Shown one piece after another: positions 11,801-19,541 of a DNA stretch of 64,000 nt. The notes under the pieces were generated by a model that was not told where the DNA came from, did not search any database, and saw only the letters and a program-made list of their open reading frames with translations. Numbering within the stretch: position 1 is the stretch's first letter; every line of letters begins with the position of its first letter. The stretch comes from RBG-13-68-16 sp041494245 (lineage in GTDB: Bacteria > Acidobacteriota > Thermoanaerobaculia > Thermoanaerobaculales > Thermoanaerobaculaceae): NCBI GenBank assembly GCA_041494245.1, contig JBGQAK010000016.1:1-64000 (forward strand), given 5' to 3'. The position numbers and the translations under genes were made by a program.

Positions 11801-13512
11801 TTGAACCAGCTCCAGGTCGGGCTGGGTTGGCAGGTACCCGTACCCGTTCCGTATCCGTACTGAAAGTCAGGCCGGTAGTTCTCGGACGCTCCGACCGTGA
11901 TGCAGTTCTTTGCCGTGCCCGGGCTGCCGATCGAGTCGGTGTCGATCACACCGTCGGGGCTGCACCCCCCAGGATGCTGACAGGAGGTTCCCGTCCAGTA
12001 CCAGCAGTCCACGCCGCTGTTGCCCGCCGAGAACGTGATCACCATATCCTGGTTGTTCCAGACAAACTTGTCCACGTTTTGCGAGTCGGTGTTGTAGGCG
12101 CCCGCGACCGCCGCGCCCCAGGAGTTGGAGTGGACGCGCGCCCCGTCGTTGTATGGCGCCTGGAAGAGCTGCGTCAGGTCGGCGGGGATTCCGCCGAGGC
12201 TACCATCGGTGTTCATCACCGACTGGAAGACGAACCCGGCCTTGGGAGCCGCCCCCGCGTAGCACGTCGTCGGGAAGGTGTTCGTGCTCGGCGTCGAGCC
12301 GGAGCGGAACCCGTTGCCGAGAATCGAGCCGGACGTGTGGGTTCCGTGGCCGCCTCCCACGGTCTGGTTGTCGCTCCATGTGCTGCGATTGTTGAGGGCG
12401 TACCCCTTGACGACCCGCATCGGGTTGGTGGCCGAACCGGTCTGGCCGAAGTCGTAGTGAAAGTTGTTCGCCGTCGTCAGGTCGCCGGTGGACAGCCCGG
12501 TGTCGGCGGCCGCCGCGATCTGCCCCTCGCCCCGGATCCCCTTGGCCCACACCCGCTCGACGTCCATGATCGGGCCCGAGCTCGCGCCCCGGCCGGTGGG
12601 GACGGACGTCGAGGTGCGCGCGACGTTGTTGTTCAGCTCGAATTCCACGAAGCGCTCCACCCACAGGCACCCCGGCATCACCGCGACCGCGTAGGCGTCC
12701 ATCGCGCGCCCCGCGACGCGCGCGCTCCACGCGTCGCTCATGCGCGTCACGTCCAGCACGTGCACCGGCGTCCCCTGCAGGGCGGCGGCGAGCGTCTCGG
12801 CGTCGGGGTAGTCTTCGAGAGCAAAATCAGCGCGCAGCTCGAGCGGATGGGCGCCGTCCTGCTCGATGACGTAGTCGAGCTTGGGCTCGACCATGAACGC
12901 GGGCTGGAACGAGCCCACCCAGAAAACCTCCTGCCGGAGCTGAGCCGCCGCGAGCTGGGTTTGATCGAGGCGCGCGAGGTAAGCGAAGTCGGGGATGTAG
13001 CCCAGGACCTTGACATTCACCGACTGCAGCCACCGCCGCAGCGCGACCTGCTCGGTCGGGCCGCCGGCCTGGACGATGAAGAGGTCGCTCGAGCCGCTCT
13101 CGAACGGGGTGCGCACGAGCTGCGAGGAGAACGACCGCATGTCGGGAGGCAGAAACGTCCGCTGGCCGCTGCCGTCCACGCTCACCAGCGGATCGGTAAA
13201 GAACCTCGTCGCGGCGAGGTCCACGAGGTGCGCTCCGCCCGCCTTCACGGCCAACGGCGCGGCGAAGCGCTCCACGAGCGGGTAGGTCAGCTTCCAGTCG
13301 TGCGGGATCACGACGACGCTGCCGACGCTCTCCGCGCCGCGGGCGAGCCGGGCCCGATTGGCGGCGCCCTCGCGCGCGACAGCAGGTTGGGCCTGTACCG
13401 CTCTCACTCCCCCGAGGGCGAGCGCAACAACGCCGATGATTGACGCCACCACCGGGAGAGCCGACGACCGCCCGGTCATCCGTTTGGGTACGCGGCCCCG
13501 CTCGTCTGACAT
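8890..13512 (-). CDS. Secreted subtilisin-like S8 serine protease, multidomain
   Basis: 1540 residues. The ATG at 13512 has GGAG 5 nt upstream and is followed by a basic N-region and signal-like segment (VVASIIGVVALALGGV). A propeptide-like region of about 300 residues precedes the S8 domain. The catalytic triad is visible: Asp337 (ADTG), His389 (GHGTHTSG) and Ser654 (GTSMANP). Downstream come a P-domain-like beta segment (about 770-885), two fibronectin-III-like modules (from about 889 and 987), a jelly-roll-like module starting FSDTFESGSG (about 1100-1300), two divergent InlB B-repeats (about 1307 and 1392) and the same C-terminal domain as the adjacent propeller protein (about 1474-1540). 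It is probably secreted and surface-attached, hydrolysing proteins outside the cell. Confidence 0.9.
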   Translation of the reverse strand: MSDERGRVPKRMTGRSSALPVVASIIGVVALALGGVRAVQAQPAVAREGAANRARLARGAESVGSVVVIPHDWKLTYPLVERFAAPLAVKAGGAHLVDLAATRFFTDPLVSVDGSGQRTFLPPDMRSFSSQLVRTPFESGSSDLFIVQAGGPTEQVALRRWLQSVNVKVLGYIPDFAYLARLDQTQLAAAQLRQEVFWVGSFQPAFMVEPKLDYVIEQDGAHPLELRADFALEDYPDAETLAAALQGTPVHVLDVTRMSDAWSARVAGRAMDAYAVAVMPGCLWVERFVEFELNNNVARTSTSVPTGRGASSGPIMDVERVWAKGIRGEGQIAAAADTGLSTGDLTTANNFHYDFGQTGSATNPMRVVKGYALNNRSTWSDNQTVGGGHGTHTSGSILGNGFRSGSTPSTNTFPTTCYAGAAPKAGFVFQSVMNTDGSLGGIPADLTQLFQAPYNDGARVHSNSWGAAVAGAYNTDSQNVDKFVWNNQDMVITFSAGNSGVDCWYWTGTSCQHPGGCSPDGVIDTDSIGSPGTAKNCITVGASENYRPDFQYGYGTGTGTCQPSPTWSWFNGCDYSLGPVASDLMADNADGMGAFSSRGPCDDGRIKPDLVAPGIAIISTRTDVNQAYQEWGTCNVPSSPTDLRPYYVANGGTSMANPLTAGSAVLVRQYYTDGWHPNNSSVTNASASAPDGFDPSAALVKATLVNGAWDMSPGQYGTGAGREIPPGWDSPHDLPNDVEGFGRVDLYHALFPNLGYGADPGRTMEVHDNAVGLSTGGTATYTFLVSTNVNPLIATLAWSDPYAATGAGAKLVNDLDLEVTSPSATRYYPNRKDWTGGSRDSTNNVEQVYVTSPTSGMWTITVRGYNVPGNGQPGTTAQPFALVISGVSCTMAAPASASATPNGDNRIDVSWAAVGGAAEYHVYRSTTSGGGYAQVATVTAPTTAWSDTSVSGSVTYYYVVRAYGSGLNACESANSPEASATATGTCALPPSFAGLVSVTASPNATCTLDLSWGTATRQCGGAGSVTYAVYRSTSSGFTPSLANRIAVGLTVTSYSDAGAIVYGTVYYYVVRATDTGNGSEDGNTVQKSGTPAGTVVTTTLFSDTFESGSGLNGWEANCFGTGCSVVDWRGIQACAPAHSGSNIFRFGGSTCAANYGNGDNAFVAPGGTSGITIPADATTVRLSFWHRRAFESGYDGAFMRISTDNQTFYYIPASTPGVWVAGGYTGTVYYPAGQTSTTRDAWTGTDSNFTNTVMDLDAACNFVFGGTTGAAGRTLWIAFGGFTNGTNTDLGWFVDDVSVTAQVPGTCTGGFTLTVTKAGTGTGTVSSNPAGIDCGSTCSAGFTTSTPVTLSAAAGPGSTFAGWSGEGCSGTGTCQVTMDQVRSVTATFTLNTYTLTVTKSGTGTGTVTSNPSGIACGATCGYDFAYPTLVTLTAVADAGSTFAGWSGEGCSGTGPCQVTMTQARSVIATFTSCAVVISNQTVTTMQTYTSCSTLTLGPAFRVAAPGDVTARAATRVILTNGFSVGSGASFTAGLDPSLAP

Positions 13513-13603
13513 GTGAACTCCATCGTGCCGCCACGTCCTTGCCCACGGGCCCCAAGGTGCTTCACACGTTACGGCTCGAGCCGAGAGTCGTTGAAACCAA
13601 AGT

Positions 13604-13634
13604 TTACCTGGTAAGTATAGCAATCTGCGCGATG
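13604..13634 (-). promoter_or_regulatory. Candidate -10 with overlapping inverted repeat upstream of the S8 protease gene
   Basis: A perfect 5-1-5 inverted repeat, TTACC-t-GGTAA, lies at 13604-13614. On the minus strand it falls next to TATACT (about 13615-13620), a reasonable -10 hexamer about 105 nt before the protease start. No good -35 was seen at 17 nt. The dyad beside the -10 could be an operator; this is inference only. Confidence 0.25.
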
Positions 13635-13753
13635 CTGCTTCTTCTTTTGAGAGATATGATGCAGGCATACCTTGCCGCGCAAGGCTCCCCACTGCAGGCG
13701 CCTGCTGCGGCGGCCCTGTCACGCCTCGACGGAGCGTGAACCACAGATCGGCA

Positions 13754-15136
13754 TCACCGCCCCCGCTTGAGCTGGGCGACCTCCTGCTTGAGCTCGGCGA
13801 TCGCCTTCTGCTGCTCCTCGAGCAACGTCTTCTGGTCCTGCACCACCTTCGTCAGCACCGCGACCACCTCCATCGGGCTCAACCCCTTGCGATCAGGAGT
13901 CGCCACCAGGTCCGGCACGTCCTCCGCGATGAAACCCACGTGCCCCTCACCTGGCATCGCCTTGTACTCGAACCGCACCGGGTTCAGGCTCGCAAACGCC
14001 TCCGCGGCGTCCTCCCCGGAAAGCTCCCGGATGTCCTGCTTGTACTCCCGGCTCGACCCGTCCACCCATGCGCCACCGTTGCAGTACGCCCCGCTGACGC
14101 CGACGTCCAGGAAGTGGGTCGGCGCCGTCATGTTGATCCCGACCTTGCCGGTACTGGTAATCCTCAACCACTCCGAACCGCCCACACCCAGCAGCAGATT
14201 CTTCCCAGGTTGACCGAAAATCACCGCGTCATGCTGAGCTGCCGTGGTAAAGAACTGCCCTGCACCCCCAGCGATGCCAAACCCCACGACACCGTTGGGA
14301 TGCCGAACCTTCAGGGACAGCCCGTCTGTCGCGTTGGCTCCGTCTACAAGGAGAACCGGATCTGTGCTGCCGCTCACCAGGACATGCAAGGGTGAAGCGG
14401 GACTTGCGGTCCCGATGCCAACCTTGCCACTTCCGGCAATTACCAAGGAGCCTTGTGGTGCCCCCGTGTAGAGTAGGAATGGAGCGTTGCCCGTGGCCTC
14501 CTCGAAGATACCAAAGGCGCCGGTGGCGGCATATAGATCGAAGACGGTCGTCAAACCGAGCGGGTTCAGGCGCACGGCGGGGTAGTTTGGCCTCACGATA
14601 TCAAGTCCCTGGACACCGGCGTAGGTGCTGGGCGTCGAGGTGCCGATGCCGACCGTGCCGTTCGCGGCAACGTAGAGCGTGTTCGATGGGGTTGCATGTT
14701 CAATCGAGAACGGGTAGAGGACATTATCGCTGACCTTCAAGTCGCCACTCGTATCGAAGTCCCAGAACTGCCACTTCTGAGCGTTGCTGGTGTTGAGCAG
14801 CTCCAGCACCGGATAGACCGAGCTCTTCCTCAGCAGCATGTTAGAAGAGAGATCCCCATCGAGGTCAGCACAGCCCGCACAGATGCCGCCTGTGTTGTAA
14901 AGGTTGCCGGAAAGAGCCGTGAGCGGGTGCGCCGTCATCGGTGACTGGGCCGGTGCGCCACCATCGGGCTTCGCGGCACCGCCGGGTTGGGCCGCGGCCG
15001 TTATGGGTAGCGTGCCCTGCGTCGGCTCCTCGGCCGGCCCCGGGACCGGATGCGCAGGCGCACTGAGAGGATCGGCGCGAAACCCTCGTCTCCGCTGGAC
15101 GGAATGGAAAACCTGCGTCAAGAAACAAGGGCGCAC
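13754..15136 (-). CDS. S74 chaperone-domain (tail-fibre-like) surface protein, probably 5'-truncated
   Basis: The open frame is 460 codons. It contains repeated GIGT-S-P strand motifs, a VGGSEWLRITSTGKVGI segment, the S74 intramolecular chaperone region with SSREYKQDI (Ser and Lys five apart, matching the Ser-Lys dyad of S74 peptidases), IAEDVPDLV, and a C-terminal coiled coil ending QLKRGR. The family trimerises and cleaves off its C-terminal chaperone. Compared with the paralogue at 58760-60445, homology starts only around GGAP; the signal peptide and N-terminal domain are missing. The first in-frame ATG (15136) lies inside the terminator hairpin of the upstream gene, so it is not a credible start. 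Either an internal start is used or this is a pseudogene. Confidence 0.6.
   Translation of the reverse strand: MRPCFLTQVFHSVQRRRGFRADPLSAPAHPVPGPAEEPTQGTLPITAAAQPGGAAKPDGGAPAQSPMTAHPLTALSGNLYNTGGICAGCADLDGDLSSNMLLRKSSVYPVLELLNTSNAQKWQFWDFDTSGDLKVSDNVLYPFSIEHATPSNTLYVAANGTVGIGTSTPSTYAGVQGLDIVRPNYPAVRLNPLGLTTVFDLYAATGAFGIFEEATGNAPFLLYTGAPQGSLVIAGSGKVGIGTASPASPLHVLVSGSTDPVLLVDGANATDGLSLKVRHPNGVVGFGIAGGAGQFFTTAAQHDAVIFGQPGKNLLLGVGGSEWLRITSTGKVGINMTAPTHFLDVGVSGAYCNGGAWVDGSSREYKQDIRELSGEDAAEAFASLNPVRFEYKAMPGEGHVGFIAEDVPDLVATPDRKGLSPMEVVAVLTKVVQDQKTLLEEQQKAIAELKQEVAQLKRGR
13861..14260 (-). repeat. Dispersed S74-coding repeat, copy 1
   Basis: About 400 bp encoding the S74 core is nearly identical at the DNA level to 58841-59240 and 61081-61480; for example, AACCCCTTGCGATCAGGAGT and CGACGTCCAGGAAGTGGGTC recur with few changes. 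The flanking parts of the three genes are much less alike, which suggests gene conversion or domain shuffling. Confidence 0.75.
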
Positions 15137-15156
15137 TTGCGTGCGCCCCTTGTCAA
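15067..15156 (-). repeat. Terminator-containing intergenic module, copy B
   Basis: Related to 6362-6470, with the same ordered blocks (TCGGCGCGA, CTCGTCTCCGCT, GAATGG, hairpin). Here it follows the last gene of the polysaccharide operon. The S74 reading frame starts within it, so the copy sits where the N-terminus of that S74 gene should be. Confidence 0.6.
15125..15153 (-). terminator. Rho-independent terminator of polysaccharide operon A
   Basis: ACAAGGGCGCAC (15125-15136) pairs with GTGCGCCCCTTGT (15141-15153) with one bulged C and a 4-nt loop. On the minus strand it is followed by TTTCTTG. It begins 46 nt past the stop of the dehydratase gene ending at 15200. Confidence 0.75.
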
Positions 15157-15199
15157 CCTGACAGCTTGTCGGCCTAGCGGGGAGCGAACCCCACCTGCA

Positions 15200-17131
15200 C
15201 TACATAAGTGGCAGTTCCCCCTCCTCTTCGCGCTTCTGCTCTGCGGGCTTCACCATGGCCGCGGCGGTCTGATAGGACGGCACGAGGTCGCGGAGCAGGT
15301 CCCGGACCCGCTGAGGGTCCTCCGCGCTAGCGGCCGACTCGAGCTCCTGCAGCAACCGATCCAAATCCCCCGGCGGAGCAGGACATTCGGCCGCGAAGAT
15401 CTTGTCGGCCACCCTCTGCGTACGCTCCTCCTCCTCGGTCAGTAACTCCTCGTAGAGCTTCTCACCGGGCCGGAGCCCCGTAAAGACGATCGGGATGTCA
15501 ACGTCCGGCACTTGCCCGCTCATGGTGATCATGGCCCGCGCCAGCTCGATGATGCGGATCTGCTCTCCCATGTCCAGCACGCACAGCTCACCGTAGTCGC
15601 CATAGGCAGCAGCGAGAACAAGGCCCACGGCCTCCGAGGTGGTCATGAAGTACCGGCGCACCTCCGGGTCCGTCACCGTGACCGGTCCGCCGGCTGCAAT
15701 CTGTTCGCGGAACAGCGGCACGACCGATCCCGAGGAGCCGAGCACGTTTCCGAACCGGACCGCACAGAAGCGGGCTTGAGACTGCCGTGCCATGGCCCGT
15801 ACGACCATCTCGCCGACCCGCTTTGAAGCTCCCATCACGCTCGTGGGCCGCACCGCCTTGTCGGTCGAGATGTACACGAACCGCTCCACCCCACAGGCGT
15901 TCGCCGTGACGGCAAGGTCCCTGGTCGCGAGGATGTTGTTCTTGACCGCCTCACAGGGGGCGTGCTCGAGCAACGGGACGTGCTTGTGGGCCGCCGCGTG
16001 AAAGATGTCCTGCGGAGCATACGTCCTGACCAGGCTGCTCATGCGTCTCTGGTCGCGGATATCTGCGACCTCGGCGAAGACCGGAATCGCCTCAGCCTCC
16101 CGCTCGAGCCGCCGTTTGAGCAGGTACAGCCCGTTCTCGTTGACGTCCACCATGACCAGGTTGGCGATGCCGGCCCGGGCCAGCTGGAGGCAGATCTCGC
16201 TCCCGATCGAACCCGCCGCGCCCGTCACGAGGGTCTTCCTACCTTGCGCACGGTTCACCGGGCCGCTGTCATGGAAGCTCACCAGCGGCCGGGGGAGCAG
16301 GTCATCGGGAGAGAGGTCCTGAAGCATGGATGCGCTCAGCCGTTCCCGGAGGTAGATGAAGGAAACGGGCAGGATCTTGAAGCGAACCTTCAGGTCCGCA
16401 CACAGGGACAGGATCTCCCGGATCCGTTTTGAGGACAGGCGTGGGATCGCGATCAGGACCTTCCCGATCTCATGGCGTTGAACGAGCGAGCGCAGGTCGA
16501 AGATCCCGCCCAGCACTGGCTTGCCACCTACGATCATGCCCCACTTCGCCCGATCGTCGTCCACGAAACCGACGATGCGGTAGTTGTGCTCCTGCGAGCG
16601 CTGCAGGTCCCGCAGCAATGCCTCTCCCGCCGCGCCTGCCCCCAGGATGAGAGTGCGGACCACTCCGTTCTTCTGTCCTCGCGCGTGATCAGCAACATAA
16701 GTCCACGCCAACCGCGGCGAGAAGCGCACAAGGCCCATCGCAGCAGTCGAGAAGAACAGCTCCATCACCACGACGGAACGGGGCGGGCCCTTGTGTTGCA
16801 GGAAGTACACGCCCGACATGAAAAGCCCCGTGCCCAGAAGTCCTGCCAGCACGACACGGGCCGCGTCCGGGAGACCTGAGAAGCGAAACGACCAGCGGTG
16901 GAGCTTGAACAAGAAGTTCGCCGTAAGGCGGCTGGCGATAAGCACGATCGCCAACTCCGCCATGATCCCTGAATACTCGGGCCAGATACGCCCCTCAAAA
17001 CGGAGCAGCATTGCGACCCACAGGGCAACGCACGCAATTGCCCCATCGAGCGTGAGGAGGAGCGCATTCCTCCAGGGCGAAAATTGAACCCATCGCGAAC
17101 CAGTCAGCTGTTCTGAACTCCTTCGGCCCAT
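15200..17131 (-). CDS. WbpM/CapD-like membrane nucleotide-sugar 4,6-dehydratase
   Basis: 643 residues from the ATG at 17131 (MGRRSSEQL); an upstream start at 17203 is less likely. Four N-terminal membrane spans (about 20-150) precede a first Rossmann-type domain (LILGAGAAGEAL, about 170) and the catalytic SDR domain (LVTGAAGSIGSE, about 297). STDKAVRPTSVMGASK near 427 has the Ser-Met-Lys arrangement of WbpM/FlaA1-type dehydratases. These convert UDP-GlcNAc to a UDP-4-keto-6-deoxy-HexNAc, the precursor of QuiNAc or FucNAc. The gene is last in operon A, directly after a WecA-like transferase and an SDR. That is the same order as wbpV-wbpL-wbpM in Pseudomonas O-antigen loci. A terminator follows at 15125-15153. 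Confidence 0.9.
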   Translation of the reverse strand: MGRRSSEQLTGSRWVQFSPWRNALLLTLDGAIACVALWVAMLLRFEGRIWPEYSGIMAELAIVLIASRLTANFLFKLHRWSFRFSGLPDAARVVLAGLLGTGLFMSGVYFLQHKGPPRSVVVMELFFSTAAMGLVRFSPRLAWTYVADHARGQKNGVVRTLILGAGAAGEALLRDLQRSQEHNYRIVGFVDDDRAKWGMIVGGKPVLGGIFDLRSLVQRHEIGKVLIAIPRLSSKRIREILSLCADLKVRFKILPVSFIYLRERLSASMLQDLSPDDLLPRPLVSFHDSGPVNRAQGRKTLVTGAAGSIGSEICLQLARAGIANLVMVDVNENGLYLLKRRLEREAEAIPVFAEVADIRDQRRMSSLVRTYAPQDIFHAAAHKHVPLLEHAPCEAVKNNILATRDLAVTANACGVERFVYISTDKAVRPTSVMGASKRVGEMVVRAMARQSQARFCAVRFGNVLGSSGSVVPLFREQIAAGGPVTVTDPEVRRYFMTTSEAVGLVLAAAYGDYGELCVLDMGEQIRIIELARAMITMSGQVPDVDIPIVFTGLRPGEKLYEELLTEEEERTQRVADKIFAAECPAPPGDLDRLLQELESAASAEDPQRVRDLLRDLVPSYQTAAAMVKPAEQKREEEGELPLM

Positions 17132-17281
17132 CAGTTCCGCTGATCCTCCACGCTCACAGATTGCTGGCTCGATCGGTAGTGTACACCACCCTTGACTCGT
17201 CAACTTCTCGGCCGACTTGAGAGGCGAACATCTGTATTCCTCAACCTCAGCCGGAATCGCGTAACCGGGAGCCGGGGCGCC

Positions 17282-18313
17282 CTAGGTCGACCGTGGTGCC
17301 TTCTCGGCCCACCATACGAATCCCCATAGGCTTGCGGCGGCCCCGATCAGGCTTGCGAAAACGATAGGCCCAGCAAAATGCATTGTGCTCAGCCAGATTC
17401 TTGCGAGTCCGACGCCAAGAGCGGCCAGCGCCGCATAGAGGAGTGTCACGAATTGGTGGCTGAAGCCCGCGATGACGAGCCTCTGGTAGAGGTGGCTTCG
17501 ATGAGCGGCGAGCACGTTCTCACCGCGCCGCAGCCGTCTCAGAAAAGTGAAGACGGTATCGAATACGAACGGCCAAACAAACAGGAACCCAACGAAGGCA
17601 AGTCGCGTGTCGCTGCGCCTTGCGATGATTGTCATGACCGCCAGGATGTAGCCGATGAAGGCACTTCCCACGTCTCCCATGAAGATCTTGGCCGGCGGCC
17701 AGTTGTGCAGCAGGAAACCAAGGCTGGAAGCCGAGAGCACGAGGCCGATCACCGCGATCACGGGATTGCTCCCTGCCAGGAGAAGCCATCCCACGCCGGC
17801 AACCACGGCCTGTGCGCCGGCAATGCCGTCAATACCATCCATGAAATTGTAGGCGTTGGTCAGCCCGACGACCCACAGCAACACGAGCGGGGGACCCAGC
17901 CAGGCCAAGTGGAGTTCTCCGACCAGCGGCATCTCGACGACTTGCGTTGTGCCCACTGCTACGAGAACACATGCGGCTGCGGCAACGTGTGCTGAGAACC
18001 GAGCGAGCGCGGGCAGTGAGCGCAGATCGTCAACCCAACTCACCCCCGCTACGAGCCCTCCGCCAAGCAGCACCCACCCCGCGAATAACGGCGACGGCGG
18101 GACGTCGACAAAGTGAAGGACAACGAGTGCGCCAAGGCACACCATCACGATGGCGAGCCCCCCGCCGCGCGGAACGGGATGGGTGTGGAGGCTGCGGGCG
18201 CCGGGCAAGTCGAGGATGCGTCGTCGTTCCGCAACCCGCCGAACGGCGGCCACGCCAAGCCACGTGACCACCCCGGTGAGCACGCCGATGCCGATCGTCG
18301 TCAGTTGGTTCAT
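17282..18313 (-). CDS. WecA/WbpL-like undecaprenyl-phosphate sugar-1-phosphate transferase
   Basis: 343 residues, about 10 membrane spans, MraY/WecA family (GT4-like phosphotransferase). Characteristic motifs are present: NAYNFMDGIDGIAG near residue 154, FMGDVGSAFIGY near 211 and HRSHLYQR near 271. The enzyme moves a HexNAc-1-phosphate from a UDP donor to undecaprenyl phosphate at the inner membrane, starting repeat-unit synthesis. Its ATG overlaps the stop of the upstream SDR gene (ATGA). It is the only clear initiating transferase in the window. With the WbpM-like enzyme next door the likely donor is UDP-QuiNAc, UDP-FucNAc or UDP-GlcNAc. Confidence 0.92.
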   Translation of the reverse strand: MNQLTTIGIGVLTGVVTWLGVAAVRRVAERRRILDLPGARSLHTHPVPRGGGLAIVMVCLGALVVLHFVDVPPSPLFAGWVLLGGGLVAGVSWVDDLRSLPALARFSAHVAAAACVLVAVGTTQVVEMPLVGELHLAWLGPPLVLLWVVGLTNAYNFMDGIDGIAGAQAVVAGVGWLLLAGSNPVIAVIGLVLSASSLGFLLHNWPPAKIFMGDVGSAFIGYILAVMTIIARRSDTRLAFVGFLFVWPFVFDTVFTFLRRLRRGENVLAAHRSHLYQRLVIAGFSHQFVTLLYAALAALGVGLARIWLSTMHFAGPIVFASLIGAAASLWGFVWWAEKAPRST

Positions 18314-19305
18314 CGTGGTTTCGAACAGGCGAGTGTGAGGGGACCGGAAGAGAGCTCATCAACGGTCGCCTTCCACCCGGTTTCCAGGTCGAACGCCGGC
18401 GCATAGCCCAACTCGCGGGTGATCCGCTGCCCGCTCACCGCTACGTCCTCGAGCAGCTTGCCGATGGCATCCGGGCCGACCGGAGGCGTGCGCCCAGCGA
18501 GGCGCCAGGCGCGATCCACCAGCCACGCGGCCGCGCGCACGGGGCCAACCGGGAGCCGGAAGCGGGGGGGATGCCTGTCGATCGCCGCACAAATGGCCAG
18601 GACGATCTCGCGCACCGAATGTATGGCGCCGTCGGTGACGTTGTAAACCCGGCCGAGCGCATCACGGTGGGAGGCGACGAGGAGCGCGGCTGCGCAAACA
18701 TCGTCGACGTGCACGAGAGTACGGCGATTGCGGCCTGTGCCCACGAGGACGAAGCGGCGACGCTGCAGTGCGCGCAGCAGGCGCAGGTAGTTGCCTTTCA
18801 TCCCTGGACCGTAGACTGCAGCGAGGCGGAGGACGACACCCGGCACCGTCTCGAGAGTCACTCGTTCCGCAATCGCCTTGGTCTGTGCATACCGCGAATC
18901 GGGAACGAGCGGCGAGCCTTCGTCATGCGTCTCGCCCTCCCGTGTCGGCCCGTAGACGTTGATCGTGCTGAAGAACACCACGCGCCCAACGCGGGCGCTC
19001 CGCGCCGCTTCCACAACGTTCCGCGTCCCATCCACGTTGACGCTCTCGTACCGCTCCAACAGCTGAGGCGTGGGGTCCGTCACGTGAACGACAGCCGCGA
19101 GATGGAAAACGATCTCCACATCCCTTGTGGCTCTCGCCACGGCGGCACGGTCACCGAGGTCTGCAGTGATAACCTCCACGTCGCGCAACTGCGCCGTTGC
19201 CGCGGTACGGTCGAGGATGCGGACCCCGTGACCGGCCGCAACCAGCCTCCCGACCAGCCGTGAACCGATCGCGCCACAGCCTCCGGTAACGAGCACGTTG
19301 CTCAT
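18310..19305 (-). CDS. NAD-dependent epimerase/dehydratase (SDR), WbpV/WbpK-like
   Basis: 331 residues. The N-terminal dinucleotide-binding motif is VLVTGGCGAIGSRL; the SDR active site is visible as FFSTINVYG with a later YAQTK (Tyr-x-x-x-Lys). Such proteins reduce or epimerise nucleotide-linked 4-keto sugars. Its position just before the WecA-like and WbpM-like genes parallels wbpV or wbpK, so a role in reducing the 4-keto-6-deoxy-HexNAc made by the last gene is plausible, though this is inference. It overlaps the next gene by 4 bp. Confidence 0.82.
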   Translation of the reverse strand: MSNVLVTGGCGAIGSRLVGRLVAAGHGVRILDRTAATAQLRDVEVITADLGDRAAVARATRDVEIVFHLAAVVHVTDPTPQLLERYESVNVDGTRNVVEAARSARVGRVVFFSTINVYGPTREGETHDEGSPLVPDSRYAQTKAIAERVTLETVPGVVLRLAAVYGPGMKGNYLRLLRALQRRRFVLVGTGRNRRTLVHVDDVCAAALLVASHRDALGRVYNVTDGAIHSVREIVLAICAAIDRHPPRFRLPVGPVRAAAWLVDRAWRLAGRTPPVGPDAIGKLLEDVAVSGQRITRELGYAPAFDLETGWKATVDELSSGPLTLACSKPR

Positions 19306-19538
19306 GCGCCTCCTCCGGAGACGGTCAACCGGGCGTCACCAATGTCGCGACGCGCGTAAGCCCTCCCCGGCTCAGGGCCCATTCCGGCTCCAAGCTCGGC
19401 AGGGTGGGCCGCCACTTCGGCCGCGAGCGTTTGGCGGGCGATCGCCGAGCCGAGGGAGGTTCCGCAAACTATCACCGGCGTGACCCCGTCGGCACCGAAG
19501 CGAACTCCGGAGAGCCCGGTCGGTCTCGACCGGACCAC
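19302..19538 (-). CDS. Small uncharacterised reading frame between GT4 and SDR genes
   Basis: 78 codons from a GTG at 19538, with GGAG 8 nt upstream inside the end of the GT4 gene. It starts 3 bp after that gene's stop, and its own stop overlaps the ATG of the SDR gene (ATGA). This spacing is what a real operon member shows. The product (GADGVTPVIVCGTSLGSAIA near the centre) has no membrane segment and I do not recognise it. It may instead be a fragment of a lost gene kept open by GC bias. Confidence 0.3.
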   Translation of the reverse strand: MVRSRPTGLSGVRFGADGVTPVIVCGTSLGSAIARQTLAAEVAAHPAELGAGMGPEPGRAYARRDIGDARLTVSGGGA

Positions 19539-19541
19539 GAC

